A stretch of 64,000 nt of DNA from Desulfomicrobium sp. UBA5193 (GTDB lineage: Bacteria; Desulfobacterota; Desulfovibrionia; Desulfovibrionales; Desulfomicrobiaceae): positions 168,011-232,010 of the forward strand of contig DHWB01000012.1 in assembly GCA_002412965.1 (NCBI GenBank), given 5' to 3'. Under the pieces are notes generated by a model. It saw nothing but the letters and a program-made list of their open reading frames with translations. It had not been told where the DNA came from and searched no databases. Of this stretch, positions 19,284 to 29,350 are shown piece after piece. The translations under genes and the position numbers were made by a program. Positions within the stretch are counted from its first letter, which is position 1. Every line of letters begins with the position of its first letter.

Positions 19284-20075
19284 CTACTCCGCCAGTTCCT
19301 TGCTGCGCCTGGCGGCCGCCTGGACTGCCTGGCTGAGCGCGAATTTGAAGCGGTGCTCGTCCAGGGCATTCAGTCCCGCGATGGTCGTTCCACCGGGGGA
19401 AGTGACCATTTCCTTTAATATTGTCGGATGCGCACCCTCGGCCTCGGCCATGAGGGCCGAGCCGGAGACCAGCCCCGCGACCATGCTGGTGGCCTGCGCA
19501 CGGGTCAGCCCCAAGGTCACGCCCGCGTCGATGAGCCCTTCCATGAAGGCATAGACGTAGGCGGGTCCGGAACCAATGAGGCCCGTGTAGGCGTCGAAGA
19601 GCTTCTCCGGCAGCACATGCGCCTGACCAATGGAGGAGAACGTGCCCAGAACGGTCCTGCGGCGGTCCTCGTCCACAAGCTGGTGGTCGAAGCAGAGCGC
19701 GTACACGCCCTTGCCGACCATGGCCGGGGTGTTCGGCATGACGCGGATCACGGGACACTTTTTCCCGGACCATTCGACCAGCTGGTCCAGGGTGATACCG
19801 GCCGCGATGGAGACAAGACAGGTTTCGGGCCCAAGGGCCTCGGCCAGATCGGTCAGGACCGGACGCATGATCTGCGGCTTGACGGCCAGCAGGACATAGT
19901 CGGCGTTCTTGGCCAGTTCGCGGGCCGTCGGATGGATGGTCATGATGTCCGCGCTCTGGCGGCACATGCCTTCACTCGGATCGAAACCGTGCAGGGCGAA
20001 CGCCCCGCCCGAGGCCAGTCCGCGAGCGATGGCCCCGCCCATATTCCCAAGCCCGATGAACCCGAAACGTTTCAT
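19284..20075 (-). CDS. proC: Pyrroline-5-carboxylate reductase
   Basis: A 263-aa NAD(P)H-dependent enzyme making proline from pyrroline-5-carboxylate. The N-terminus FGFIGLGNMGGAIARGL is the dinucleotide-binding loop; the C-terminal domain has GSGPAYVYAFMEGLIDAGV and TSPGGTTIAGL, the family signature. The ATG shares one base with the ndk stop (TAATG), which points to coupling. Confidence 0.95.
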   Translation of the reverse strand: MKRFGFIGLGNMGGAIARGLASGGAFALHGFDPSEGMCRQSADIMTIHPTARELAKNADYVLLAVKPQIMRPVLTDLAEALGPETCLVSIAAGITLDQLVEWSGKKCPVIRVMPNTPAMVGKGVYALCFDHQLVDEDRRRTVLGTFSSIGQAHVLPEKLFDAYTGLIGSGPAYVYAFMEGLIDAGVTLGLTRAQATSMVAGLVSGSALMAEAEGAHPTILKEMVTSPGGTTIAGLNALDEHRFKFALSQAVQAAARRSKELAE

Positions 20076-20491
20076 TATCCCACCAGTTCCAATGCGTTGA
20101 AGAAGTAAACGATTTCCACGGACGCAGTATCCTGACCGTCGGAACCGTGGCAGGAGTTCTTTTCGATGTCCAGCGCGTATTTCTTGCGGATGGTGCCTTC
20201 GGCGGCGTTGTCCTTGTTGGTCGCGCCCATCAGGTCGCGGTACTTCTGCACAGCGTTCTCGCCTTCCAGGCACATGACCACGCAGGGGCCGGAGCACATG
20301 TACTCGACAAGGCTGCCGAAAAAGGGACGCGCGCTGTGCACGGCGTAAAAGCCTTCGGCCTGGGACTTGGTCAACTGGATCATTTTCAGGCCCACGATGC
20401 GCAGTCCGGCGCTCTGGATCATGGCCATGATCTCGCCCTGCAGGTTGCGGGCGACGGCGTCGGGTTTGATGATGGAGAAAGTGCGTTCCAT
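20075..20491 (-). CDS. ndk: Nucleoside diphosphate kinase
   Basis: A 138-aa NDP kinase that balances NTP and dNTP pools through a phosphohistidine. The opening ERTFSIIKPDAV and the active-site NSCHGSDG segment with its His are present. GAGGAG stands before the ATG. A possible promoter TTGAGT-17 bp-TACGAG lies upstream on the minus strand. First gene of ndk-proC-GNAT. Confidence 0.96.
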   Translation of the reverse strand: MERTFSIIKPDAVARNLQGEIMAMIQSAGLRIVGLKMIQLTKSQAEGFYAVHSARPFFGSLVEYMCSGPCVVMCLEGENAVQKYRDLMGATNKDNAAEGTIRKKYALDIEKNSCHGSDGQDTASVEIVYFFNALELVG

Positions 20492-20679
20492 AAATACTCC
20501 TCAAGATGATTTTGGGGCCTCGTATCCTCTGCATAGGGAAAACTCAAGGCATCCGTGGAAAAAGGGAGCTGGTTGATCGTTCAATTCGCAATTTTTGTTC
20601 AGAAGCGAATTTATATTGTTCTCTTGCTCCGATGTCATATATGGATTTCGCGAAGTCTTTGACATGAACGGAGGAAATC

Positions 20680-21240
20680 ATGAGCAAAAAACGCCTCTAT
20701 GAAATTATTTACGAAGTCAGCCGAACCGTAAATTCGAGCCTCGACCCAAGCGAGGTCTTAAGCCGCATCGCGGAGCAGGTGACCAGGGCCATGGGCGTCA
20801 AGGGATGCTTTATCCGGCTCCTTGACCGCACCGGCAAGGTCTTGAAACCGGCGGCCTATTTTGGCCTGAGCGAACGTTACGCCCAAAAAGGCGTGGTCGA
20901 AGTGGCCAAGAGCGGCCTGGACCGTGAAGCTTTTACAGGCAAGGTGGTCCAGATCGCCGATGCTGGTTCGGACCCCCGTTTTCAGTACGGAGGCGAAGCG
21001 GCCAAGGAAGGACTGGTTTCCGTGCTGGTAGCGCCCCTGTTTGTGGAAGGAAGCCGCCCCATCGGCGTGCTCAGAGTCTACACGGGTGAGCGCCGCGCGT
21101 TTGACGCCGAGGAGATCGGCTTTCTGCAAGCCATAGCCAACATCTCGGCCATAGCCATTGAAAACGCGCGCATGCACCAGACCTTGAAGCGCCAGATGGA
21201 GTTGATCAACGCCTACGACTATCAGGTCTTTGAAGATTAG
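20680..21240 (+). CDS. GAF-domain sensor protein
   Basis: A 186-aa protein made almost only of one GAF domain (about 15-170): VSRTVNSSLDPSEVLSRIAEQ, CFIRLLDRTGKVL, VLVAPLFVEGSRPIGVLRVY and AIANISAIAIENARMH. No output domain or His kinase segment is present, so it may bind a small ligand and act through a partner. CGGAGGAAATC precedes the ATG. The stop at 21240 is 10 bp before gap, so it is likely co-transcribed with glyceraldehyde-3-phosphate dehydrogenase. Confidence 0.85.
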   Translation: MSKKRLYEIIYEVSRTVNSSLDPSEVLSRIAEQVTRAMGVKGCFIRLLDRTGKVLKPAAYFGLSERYAQKGVVEVAKSGLDREAFTGKVVQIADAGSDPRFQYGGEAAKEGLVSVLVAPLFVEGSRPIGVLRVYTGERRAFDAEEIGFLQAIANISAIAIENARMHQTLKRQMELINAYDYQVFED

Positions 21241-21250
21241 GGAGTATTCC

Positions 21251-22270
21251 ATGGGAAAAACACGTATAGGAATCAATGGGTTCGGACGCATTGGCCGGCA
21301 GGTGCTCAAGACCATCTGGCAGCGTCACCGCGACACCCTGGAAGTCGTGGCCATCAACGACCTTTTTGACACCCAGACCAACGCCCACCTGCTTCGCCAC
21401 GACACCTCCTACGGGCACTTCGCGCCCAGCGTGGAATCGGATGCCGAGACCATCCGCATCGGCGGCGAGTGGGAAGTGAAGAGTTTCGCCCTGCGCGACC
21501 CCAAGCTCATCCCCTGGAAGTCGTGCGGGGTGGACATCGTCATCGAATCCACGGGCATCTTCCGCACCGGCCCGACGGCTGGCCAGCACCTGGAGAGCGG
21601 CGCCAAAAAGGTCATCATCACCGCGCCCTCCAAGGACGAGGACCTGACCGTGGTCATCGGCGTGAACGAAGACAAGTACGACCCCGCAATCCACCACATT
21701 GTCTCCAACGCATCCTGCACCACCAACTGTCTGGCCCCGGCCGTCAAGGTCATGCACGCCAAGTTCGGCGTGGCCAAGGGCGTGCTGACCACCGTCCACG
21801 CCTACACCAACGACCAGCGCATCCTCGACCTGCCGCACAAGGATCTGCGCCGGGCCCGGGCCGCGGCCTGCAACATGATCCCCACGTCCACGGGCGCGGC
21901 CCAGGCCGTGGCCAAGGTCATCCCCGAAATGGCTGGCCGCTTTGACGGATATTCGGTGCGTGTGCCCCTGCCGGCAGTGTCCCTGGTGGATTTCGTGGCC
22001 GTGCTCGAACGCGACACGACCGCCGAGGAGCTCAAGGCCGCGTTCAAGGACGCCGCCGAGAATGAGCTCAAGGGCATCCTCGGCTACAGCGAAGAGGCCC
22101 TGGTTTCCTCGGATTTCATCGCCGACCCGCATTCGGGTGTCGTGGACGCTGACTTCACCACGGTCCAGGCCGGGAACCTGGCCAAAGTGCTCATCTGGTA
22201 CGACAACGAATGGGGCTATTCCTGCCGGGTGGCGGATCTGGCCCATCTCATGGCGCAGAAGGGATTCTAG
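21251..22270 (+). CDS. gap: Glyceraldehyde-3-phosphate dehydrogenase
   Basis: A 339-aa type I GAPDH. The NAD-binding INGFGRIGRQ, the catalytic SNASCTTNCLAP with the nucleophile Cys, and the C-terminal WYDNEWGYSCRV are all intact. GGAGTATTCC leads directly into the ATG. Acts in glycolysis/gluconeogenesis. A clear terminator follows 44 bp downstream. Confidence 0.97.
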   Translation: MGKTRIGINGFGRIGRQVLKTIWQRHRDTLEVVAINDLFDTQTNAHLLRHDTSYGHFAPSVESDAETIRIGGEWEVKSFALRDPKLIPWKSCGVDIVIESTGIFRTGPTAGQHLESGAKKVIITAPSKDEDLTVVIGVNEDKYDPAIHHIVSNASCTTNCLAPAVKVMHAKFGVAKGVLTTVHAYTNDQRILDLPHKDLRRARAAACNMIPTSTGAAQAVAKVIPEMAGRFDGYSVRVPLPAVSLVDFVAVLERDTTAEELKAAFKDAAENELKGILGYSEEALVSSDFIADPHSGVVDADFTTVQAGNLAKVLIWYDNEWGYSCRVADLAHLMAQKGF

Positions 22271-22313
22271 CGCGCACTTCTGAAGGCCGATCCGAAGGCC
22301 TGCATCTGCACAC

Positions 22314-22347
22314 AGCCCCCGCCGACGAGTTTGGCGGGGGCTCTTTT
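22314..22347 (+). terminator. Terminator of the GAF-gap operon
   Basis: Ten-bp GC-rich stem AGCCCCCGCC/GGCGGGGGCT with a 9-nt loop, followed by CTTTTCG. Confidence 0.85.
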
Positions 22348-22350
22348 CGT

Positions 22351-22376
22351 CTTGAAGCCGGGCAATCGATCCCTGT
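22351..22376 (+). promoter_or_regulatory. Possible heat-shock (sigma-32 type) promoter of dnaK
   Basis: CTTGAA at 22351 with CCCTGT 14 bp downstream resembles CTTGAA-N13-17-CCCCAT, with 4/6 in the second box and a T/C-rich stretch before the first. It would give a leader of about 120 nt. Confidence 0.35.
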
Positions 22377-22425
22377 CCCGCAAGGGTGCGGAGTCATTTT
22401 GTGCAAGAAAATGTACAACCCGCCC

Positions 22426-22453
22426 TTTACAAGCATTTTTTAGGCGTTAATTT
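22426..22453 (+). promoter_or_regulatory. Possible sigma-70 promoter of dnaK
   Basis: TTTACA (22426) and TAATTT (22448) are 16 bp apart in an AT-rich stretch 50 bp before the dnaK start. Confidence 0.4.
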
Positions 22454-22502
22454 GTGCCCGATTTTTACAAGCTTTTTTTTCGAAATCAGAGAGGAGACCA
22501 CA

Positions 22503-24410
<1,908 letters not shown>

Positions 24411-24434
24411 GTACGGACCACGACAAGCATTGGC

Positions 24435-24464
24435 TTGACACGGCAATTTGCCGGTCCCTATACT
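24435..24464 (+). promoter_or_regulatory. Sigma-70-like promoter running into the dnaK terminator
   Basis: A perfect TTGACA at 24435-24440 and TATACT at 24459-24464 are 18 bp apart. The predicted start, near 24471, lies inside the left arm of the terminator hairpin at 24469-24499. It would serve the LpoA-like gene at 24552. Confidence 0.6.
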
Positions 24465-24468
24465 CCAT

Positions 24469-24499
24469 GCCTGGCCCTTGACGGGGCCAGGCTTTTTTT
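24469..24499 (+). terminator. dnaK terminator
   Basis: Nine-bp stem GCCTGGCCC/GGGCCAGGC with a 6-nt loop and seven T residues, 58 bp after the dnaK stop. Confidence 0.85.
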
Positions 24500-24551
24500 A
24501 TTCAACCGGGACTTTCCCACGTCAGACCTCAAGAGTCAGGCTCCATACATC

Positions 24552-26477
24552 ATGAAAACAGGCTTCCTCACCTCCTGCATCCTCGTCCTGGCCCTGGCCC
24601 TGGGCCTGGCCTCCTGCGCCAAGAAGATCGTGTACTCCACGCCCACGACACAGCCCGGGGCGGCCCTGCCCGGCCACAAGGCCGCCGACCCGCAGAAGGC
24701 GCTGCAGAAATACACCAAGCAGCTGGAGACAACCAGGCCCGGTGACCCCAGCCGTGGCGAAGCCTGGCGCAACACTGTCGGCAGCGCGGTCCAGCTGGGC
24801 GAATTCGAGCTGGCGGAAAAAAACCTGCAGACATGGCAGGCCGAGAGCAAGAACGCCACCGCCTCCTGGGACTGGAACCAGGCCAACGCGCAGCTCCTCC
24901 TGGCCCGCAAGGGCAAGGACGCCTACTCCGGCTACCTCATCGACATGATCAGCCGCAAGGATCTGGACTGGACCACGCGGGAGGCGGCCGGCATGGAGCT
25001 GGTGGATCATTTCTGGGCCATCCCGGAGTACGGTCTGGCCTTCGACGCACTGGGCCTCATGTACAAATCCGCGCCGGACGAGGCCAAAGGCCCGCTGGAG
25101 GCAAGCGCCCTGGCCCGGGCCGAATCCCTGCCCCTTGACGAGCTGCATAAAATTTTGAGCGGCGCCCTCGGCGCGGACCCCAACACCTACCCCTGGTCCA
25201 TGGTGGTCTGGGCCCAGAGCATGAAGCTCCTCGCGCAGGACAAGGCCAACTGGACCACGGTCTGGCCCAGCCTGTCGACCATCGTGCGCACCGGAGGGCT
25301 CGCCAACAAGGATTTCTTTGCCGGAAACCTGCGCTCGCTCGAACAGGAGATGGGCGTGGTCAGGCAGAGCCTAGTGCTGCTTTTGCCCTTGTCCGGCCCC
25401 TATTCCAAGGTCGGCTGGAAAATCGCCAAGGGCGCGGACAGCGCCTGGCGGGAAAACCGTGCGCAAACCGCCGCCCCTGAAATCAAGCTCATCAACACCG
25501 AATCGCCCACGTTCCTGGACGAACTGCGCACCGTGAGTGGCGTGCCCATCATCGGCGGCCCCCTGCGCAAGGACATCTGGGAAAAAATCCGGCTGGCGGG
25601 CCTGCACCGCTCGGCCAGATTCATGACCTTCATGCCAAGCGTCGAAGACGAGGGCATCGAAGCCTGGCGTTTCTTCAGCAGCCCGGCGGACCAGACCAGG
25701 GCATTGATCCGGGGCTGTGAAGAGCTCGGGGTCACGTCTTTTGCCATCCTGCATCCCCAGGACCGCTTCGGCACGGCCATGACCGAGGTTTTCCAGGAGC
25801 AGGCCAGACTTCTGGGAGCAAACATCTCGACAGTGCGGGGGTACGACATCGAAAATCCTCCGGCCTGGGGCAAGGCCGTGGCCGCCATTCTGGGTGCCAG
25901 CGGTGCCAAGGACACGCTGAATCCCGAACCGCCCTTCCAGGCGGTCTTTCTCCCCGACTCCCTCTTTCGCGTGCAGCAGCTGGGTCCGCTTTTCCATTAT
26001 TATGAAGAAACCCGGCTCATTTTTCTCGGCCCCCAGCTCTGGAGCCAGAGTCTGGCCGAATCCAAGCTGGAAACGCAGTACTTTGACCTGACTCTCTTTC
26101 CGGGGGCGTGGAGTTCGGACCTGAACTCGCAAAGCGCCCAGAGCCTGAAGCGCAGCATGCAGGAAAGCGGCGGCGAGGAGACCGACCTGTGGGCCGCCCT
26201 GGGCTACGATTTCGTGCGCTTCTCGGCCCTGGTCGGCGGCGGGCAGAGCTCCACCGACGCCTTCAATCAGGCCCTGGCCCAGGCCGCGAGCCGCATGTCC
26301 TGGTCCCTGGCGCCCATGCACTGGGATGCGGGCCGGGCCACGCAGGATCTCTTCCTGTTTCAGCCGACGGAGTCCGGCATGGTGCTGGCGGACATGGAAA
26401 AGATGCGCCAGACACGCGAGCAGCGGCAGACCCGCCGCGAAGAGCGCCGCATCCAACTCGAAACCAAGAAGCAATAA
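24552..26477 (+). CDS. LpoA-like penicillin-binding protein activator lipoprotein
   Basis: A 641-aa lipoprotein. The N-terminus is a lipoprotein signal ending in the lipobox LASC (Cys near residue 21). About 30-260 resembles the helical TPR-like N-domain of LppC/LpoA, and about 270-600 a periplasmic-binding-protein fold (VLLLPLSGPYSKVGWKIAKG, later FAILHPQDRFGTAM). In gammaproteobacteria LpoA activates PBP1A at the outer membrane; that role here is inference. The C-terminus is rich in Arg and Glu. The true start is the ATG at 24552. It leads into gatC by 9 nt. Confidence 0.8.
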   Translation: MKTGFLTSCILVLALALGLASCAKKIVYSTPTTQPGAALPGHKAADPQKALQKYTKQLETTRPGDPSRGEAWRNTVGSAVQLGEFELAEKNLQTWQAESKNATASWDWNQANAQLLLARKGKDAYSGYLIDMISRKDLDWTTREAAGMELVDHFWAIPEYGLAFDALGLMYKSAPDEAKGPLEASALARAESLPLDELHKILSGALGADPNTYPWSMVVWAQSMKLLAQDKANWTTVWPSLSTIVRTGGLANKDFFAGNLRSLEQEMGVVRQSLVLLLPLSGPYSKVGWKIAKGADSAWRENRAQTAAPEIKLINTESPTFLDELRTVSGVPIIGGPLRKDIWEKIRLAGLHRSARFMTFMPSVEDEGIEAWRFFSSPADQTRALIRGCEELGVTSFAILHPQDRFGTAMTEVFQEQARLLGANISTVRGYDIENPPAWGKAVAAILGASGAKDTLNPEPPFQAVFLPDSLFRVQQLGPLFHYYEETRLIFLGPQLWSQSLAESKLETQYFDLTLFPGAWSSDLNSQSAQSLKRSMQESGGEETDLWAALGYDFVRFSALVGGGQSSTDAFNQALAQAASRMSWSLAPMHWDAGRATQDLFLFQPTESGMVLADMEKMRQTREQRQTRREERRIQLETKKQ

Positions 26478-26486
26478 GGGATGAGC

Positions 26487-26771
26487 ATGAAAATAAGCCC
26501 CGAAAAAGCCCTGGCCATCGCCACCCTCGCGAGGCTTGAGATCAGCCCCGGGCAGGCCGCCACCCTGGGAGCACAGATGGACGACATCCTCGGCTACATG
26601 GACAAGCTCAATGAGCTCGACACCGCGAGCGTCGAGCCCATGTACACGCCCGTGGACCAGGCCGGCACCTTGCGCGCGGACGAAGTCAAAAAGGAGTTCC
26701 CCCGTTCGGAAATCCTGCGCAACGCTCCTGAAACCGACGGCGAATACTTCATCGTGCCGCGCATCGTCTAA
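26487..26771 (+). CDS. gatC: Asp-tRNA(Asn)/Glu-tRNA(Gln) amidotransferase subunit C
   Basis: A 94-aa GatC that holds GatA and GatB together. The opening ISPEKALAIATLARLEIS and the centre LNELDTASVEPMYTPVDQ are typical. The ATG at 26487 is preferred because AAGGG is spaced 6 nt before it, while an ATG at 26481 touches that site. Followed by gatA; gatB is not in the window. Confidence 0.92.
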   Translation: MKISPEKALAIATLARLEISPGQAATLGAQMDDILGYMDKLNELDTASVEPMYTPVDQAGTLRADEVKKEFPRSEILRNAPETDGEYFIVPRIV

Positions 26772-26809
26772 CCACACGCGCCCCAAGCTCCGCCCAAAGA
26801 GGATTTTTC

Positions 26810-28276
26810 ATGTCACAGCTTTTCCATCATTCCCTGACCCAGGTCCGCGACCTCCTGCGCGTCGGCGAGATCACGGCCCAGGACGCGACCGCCTCCTGCC
26901 TGGAACGCATCGCCGCGACCGAACCCATCGTTGAGGCCCTGCTGCATGTGGCCGGTGATGAGGCGCTGGCCCAGGCCCGAGCCATGGATGCCAAGGGTCC
27001 CGACGCCGCACGGCCCCTGTGGGGAGTGCCGGTCATCATCAAGGATGTCCTGGCCACGGTCGGCATGCCCACCACCTGCGGCTCCAGGATTCTGGAAAAT
27101 TTCGTCCCGGTCTACGACGCCGACTGCGTGACCAGACTCAAGGAGGCCGGGGCCATCATCCTAGGGAAGGCCAACATGGACGAGTTCGCCATGGGCTCGT
27201 CCACGGAGAACTCCGCCTTCAAGGTCACCAAAAACCCATGGGACACGGCGCGGGTTCCGGGCGGCTCCAGCGGCGGCTCGGCGGCCAGCGTGTCGGCCGG
27301 GCAGTGTTTCGCCTCCATCGGCACGGACACGGGAGGCTCCATCCGCCAGCCCGCCAGCTTCTGCGGCATCGTCGGCCTCAAGCCCAGCTACGGCCGGGTT
27401 TCCCGGCGCGGACTGATCGCCTACGGCTCGTCCCTGGACCAGGCCGGTCCCATGACCCGCACGGTGGCCGACGCGGCGGAAATCCTGCAGGTCATCGCCG
27501 GCCACGACCCCCTGGATTCAACCAGCGTGAACGTGCCGGTACCGGATTATCTGGCGGCTCTGGCTCGTCGCGAATCATTGAAAGGCCTGCGCCTCGGGAT
27601 GCCGCAGCAGTACTGGGGCGAAGGGCTCTCGGCCGAAGTGGACGCGGCCTGCCGCAGCGCAGTCGATCTGGCCACCTCCCTCGGCGCCGAGATCGTGCCC
27701 GTGTCCCTGCCGCACACGGAGTACGCCATCGCCACCTACTATATCCTGGCCATGGCCGAAGCCAGCTCCAACCTAGCCCGCTTCGACGGGGTGCGCTACG
27801 GCCACCGCAGCAGCGAGACCCGCGACCTTGCGACCATGTACACCCGCTCCCGCTGCGAAGGCTTCGGGGAAGAGGTCATGCGCCGGATCATGCTCGGCAC
27901 CTACGTGCTTTCGGCCGGATATTACGACGCCTACTACAAAAAAGCCGCCCAGGTCCGCCGCCTCATCCGCCAGGACTTCCTGGACGCCCTGACCAAATGC
28001 GATCTGCTCTGCGGCCCGGCCTGCCCGACCACGGCCTTCGCCATCGGCGAAAACACGGCCGACCCCTTGCAGATGTACCTGACGGACATTTTCACCATCT
28101 CCCTGAACCTAAGCGGACTGCCGGGCCTGAGCCTGCCCGTGGGACTGGGAAAGGACACCGGCATGCCCGTCGGTCTGCAGCTTTTCGCGGGCAACATGGA
28201 CGAGGCGGGCTTGCTGGCCGCCGCCGCCACCCTGGAAGCGCACCTGCCCAAGCTGCCCGCACCGCCGCTTGCGTAA
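26810..28276 (+). CDS. gatA: Asp-tRNA(Asn)/Glu-tRNA(Gln) amidotransferase subunit A
   Basis: A 488-aa amidase-signature enzyme that releases ammonia from glutamine for transamidation of mischarged tRNA. The Ser-cisSer-Lys triad is visible: Lys in GVPVIIKDVL, cis-Ser in PGGSSGGSAASVSAG and the nucleophile in TDTGGSIRQPASFCG. GAGGATTTTTC precedes the ATG. Its presence indicates that Gln-tRNA, Asn-tRNA or both are made by the indirect route. Confidence 0.96.
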   Translation: MSQLFHHSLTQVRDLLRVGEITAQDATASCLERIAATEPIVEALLHVAGDEALAQARAMDAKGPDAARPLWGVPVIIKDVLATVGMPTTCGSRILENFVPVYDADCVTRLKEAGAIILGKANMDEFAMGSSTENSAFKVTKNPWDTARVPGGSSGGSAASVSAGQCFASIGTDTGGSIRQPASFCGIVGLKPSYGRVSRRGLIAYGSSLDQAGPMTRTVADAAEILQVIAGHDPLDSTSVNVPVPDYLAALARRESLKGLRLGMPQQYWGEGLSAEVDAACRSAVDLATSLGAEIVPVSLPHTEYAIATYYILAMAEASSNLARFDGVRYGHRSSETRDLATMYTRSRCEGFGEEVMRRIMLGTYVLSAGYYDAYYKKAAQVRRLIRQDFLDALTKCDLLCGPACPTTAFAIGENTADPLQMYLTDIFTISLNLSGLPGLSLPVGLGKDTGMPVGLQLFAGNMDEAGLLAAAATLEAHLPKLPAPPLA

Positions 28277-28306
28277 CCGTGGCTGGATCTTCCGGCCTTT
28301 TTTTTC

Positions 28307-29350
28307 ATGCATAAAATCGCAATCGCACTGAGCGGAGGGGCAGATTCCCTCATGAGCCTGCTGCTGCTCCGGGAAACCGGGGCAGAGGTCATGGGCGTTC
28401 ACGCCCGTTTTCTGGGCGCGGACGACGAGGCCCTGCACAAGCGGCTGGGCAATCTCTGTGCGACGCTGGGCGTGCCTTTTGCGCTCATCGACCTGCGCCG
28501 GGAATTCGACGAACTGGTCATCGCCCCCTTTGTGCGAGCCTATCAGTCAGGGCTGACGCCCAACCCCTGCGCGACCTGCAATCCGGCCATAAAGTTCGGC
28601 CTGCTCCTGGACCGGGTCCGGGAACTGGGCGCAAACCGCCTGGCCACGGGCCATTATGCCCGCCTCGAGGAAAGCCCTTACGGACCGGCCCTGTTCAGAG
28701 GTCTCGATCCGGCCAAGGACCAGAGCTACTTTCTGTCGAGGGTGCCGCAAGACCGCTTCCCGCACGTCGTCTTCCCCCTGGCCGCATGGACCAAGGTGGA
28801 GGTGCGCCAGGCTCTGGCCGAACGCGGGTTCACTCCGCCCGCCGGGGCAGAGAGTCAGGAAGTATGTTTCATTCCCACGGATTACCGGGAATTCCTGCTC
28901 AGCCGAAAAACGCGCCTGAGCGGCCCCGGCTCCATCGCCCTGGCCGACGGCACGGTGCTCGGCCGCCACGCAGGACTGTGGAACCACACCCTGGGACAGC
29001 GCAAGGGGCTGGGCATCGCCTACAGCGAGCCCCTCTATGTCACGGGCAAGGATTTTCAAAAGAACCGGCTCATCGTGGGCACCAAGGCCGAAACAGTGGC
29101 TTCGGGCTGCCGCACGGCAGCGCCCAATCTGCTCTGCCCGTCCGAGGCGTGGCCCGCGGAGGTGCTGGTGCAGACCATCTACCGCCAGCGGCCCGAACCG
29201 GCGCGGGTCAGCGTGGATGGGACCGGCATGACCATCACCTTTACACGGCCGCAGCCCCTGCCCTCGCCCGGTCAGGTGGCCGCCGTCTATTCCGCCGCAG
29301 GACAGGTCCTGGCCGGAGCGGTGATCGAAGAGGCCTCCCATGCGGCGTGA
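28307..29350 (+). CDS. mnmA: tRNA-specific 2-thiouridylase
   Basis: A 347-aa enzyme that adds sulfur at U34 of Lys, Glu and Gln tRNAs. The PP-loop ALSGGADS binds ATP, and the two catalytic Cys lie in NPCATCNPAIKFG and ESQEVCFIPTDY. A short CxxC is created by the first segment. The ribosome site at the ATG is weak. It overlaps mtaB by 11 nt, giving a tRNA-modification pair. Confidence 0.93.
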   Translation: MHKIAIALSGGADSLMSLLLLRETGAEVMGVHARFLGADDEALHKRLGNLCATLGVPFALIDLRREFDELVIAPFVRAYQSGLTPNPCATCNPAIKFGLLLDRVRELGANRLATGHYARLEESPYGPALFRGLDPAKDQSYFLSRVPQDRFPHVVFPLAAWTKVEVRQALAERGFTPPAGAESQEVCFIPTDYREFLLSRKTRLSGPGSIALADGTVLGRHAGLWNHTLGQRKGLGIAYSEPLYVTGKDFQKNRLIVGTKAETVASGCRTAAPNLLCPSEAWPAEVLVQTIYRQRPEPARVSVDGTGMTITFTRPQPLPSPGQVAAVYSAAGQVLAGAVIEEASHAA

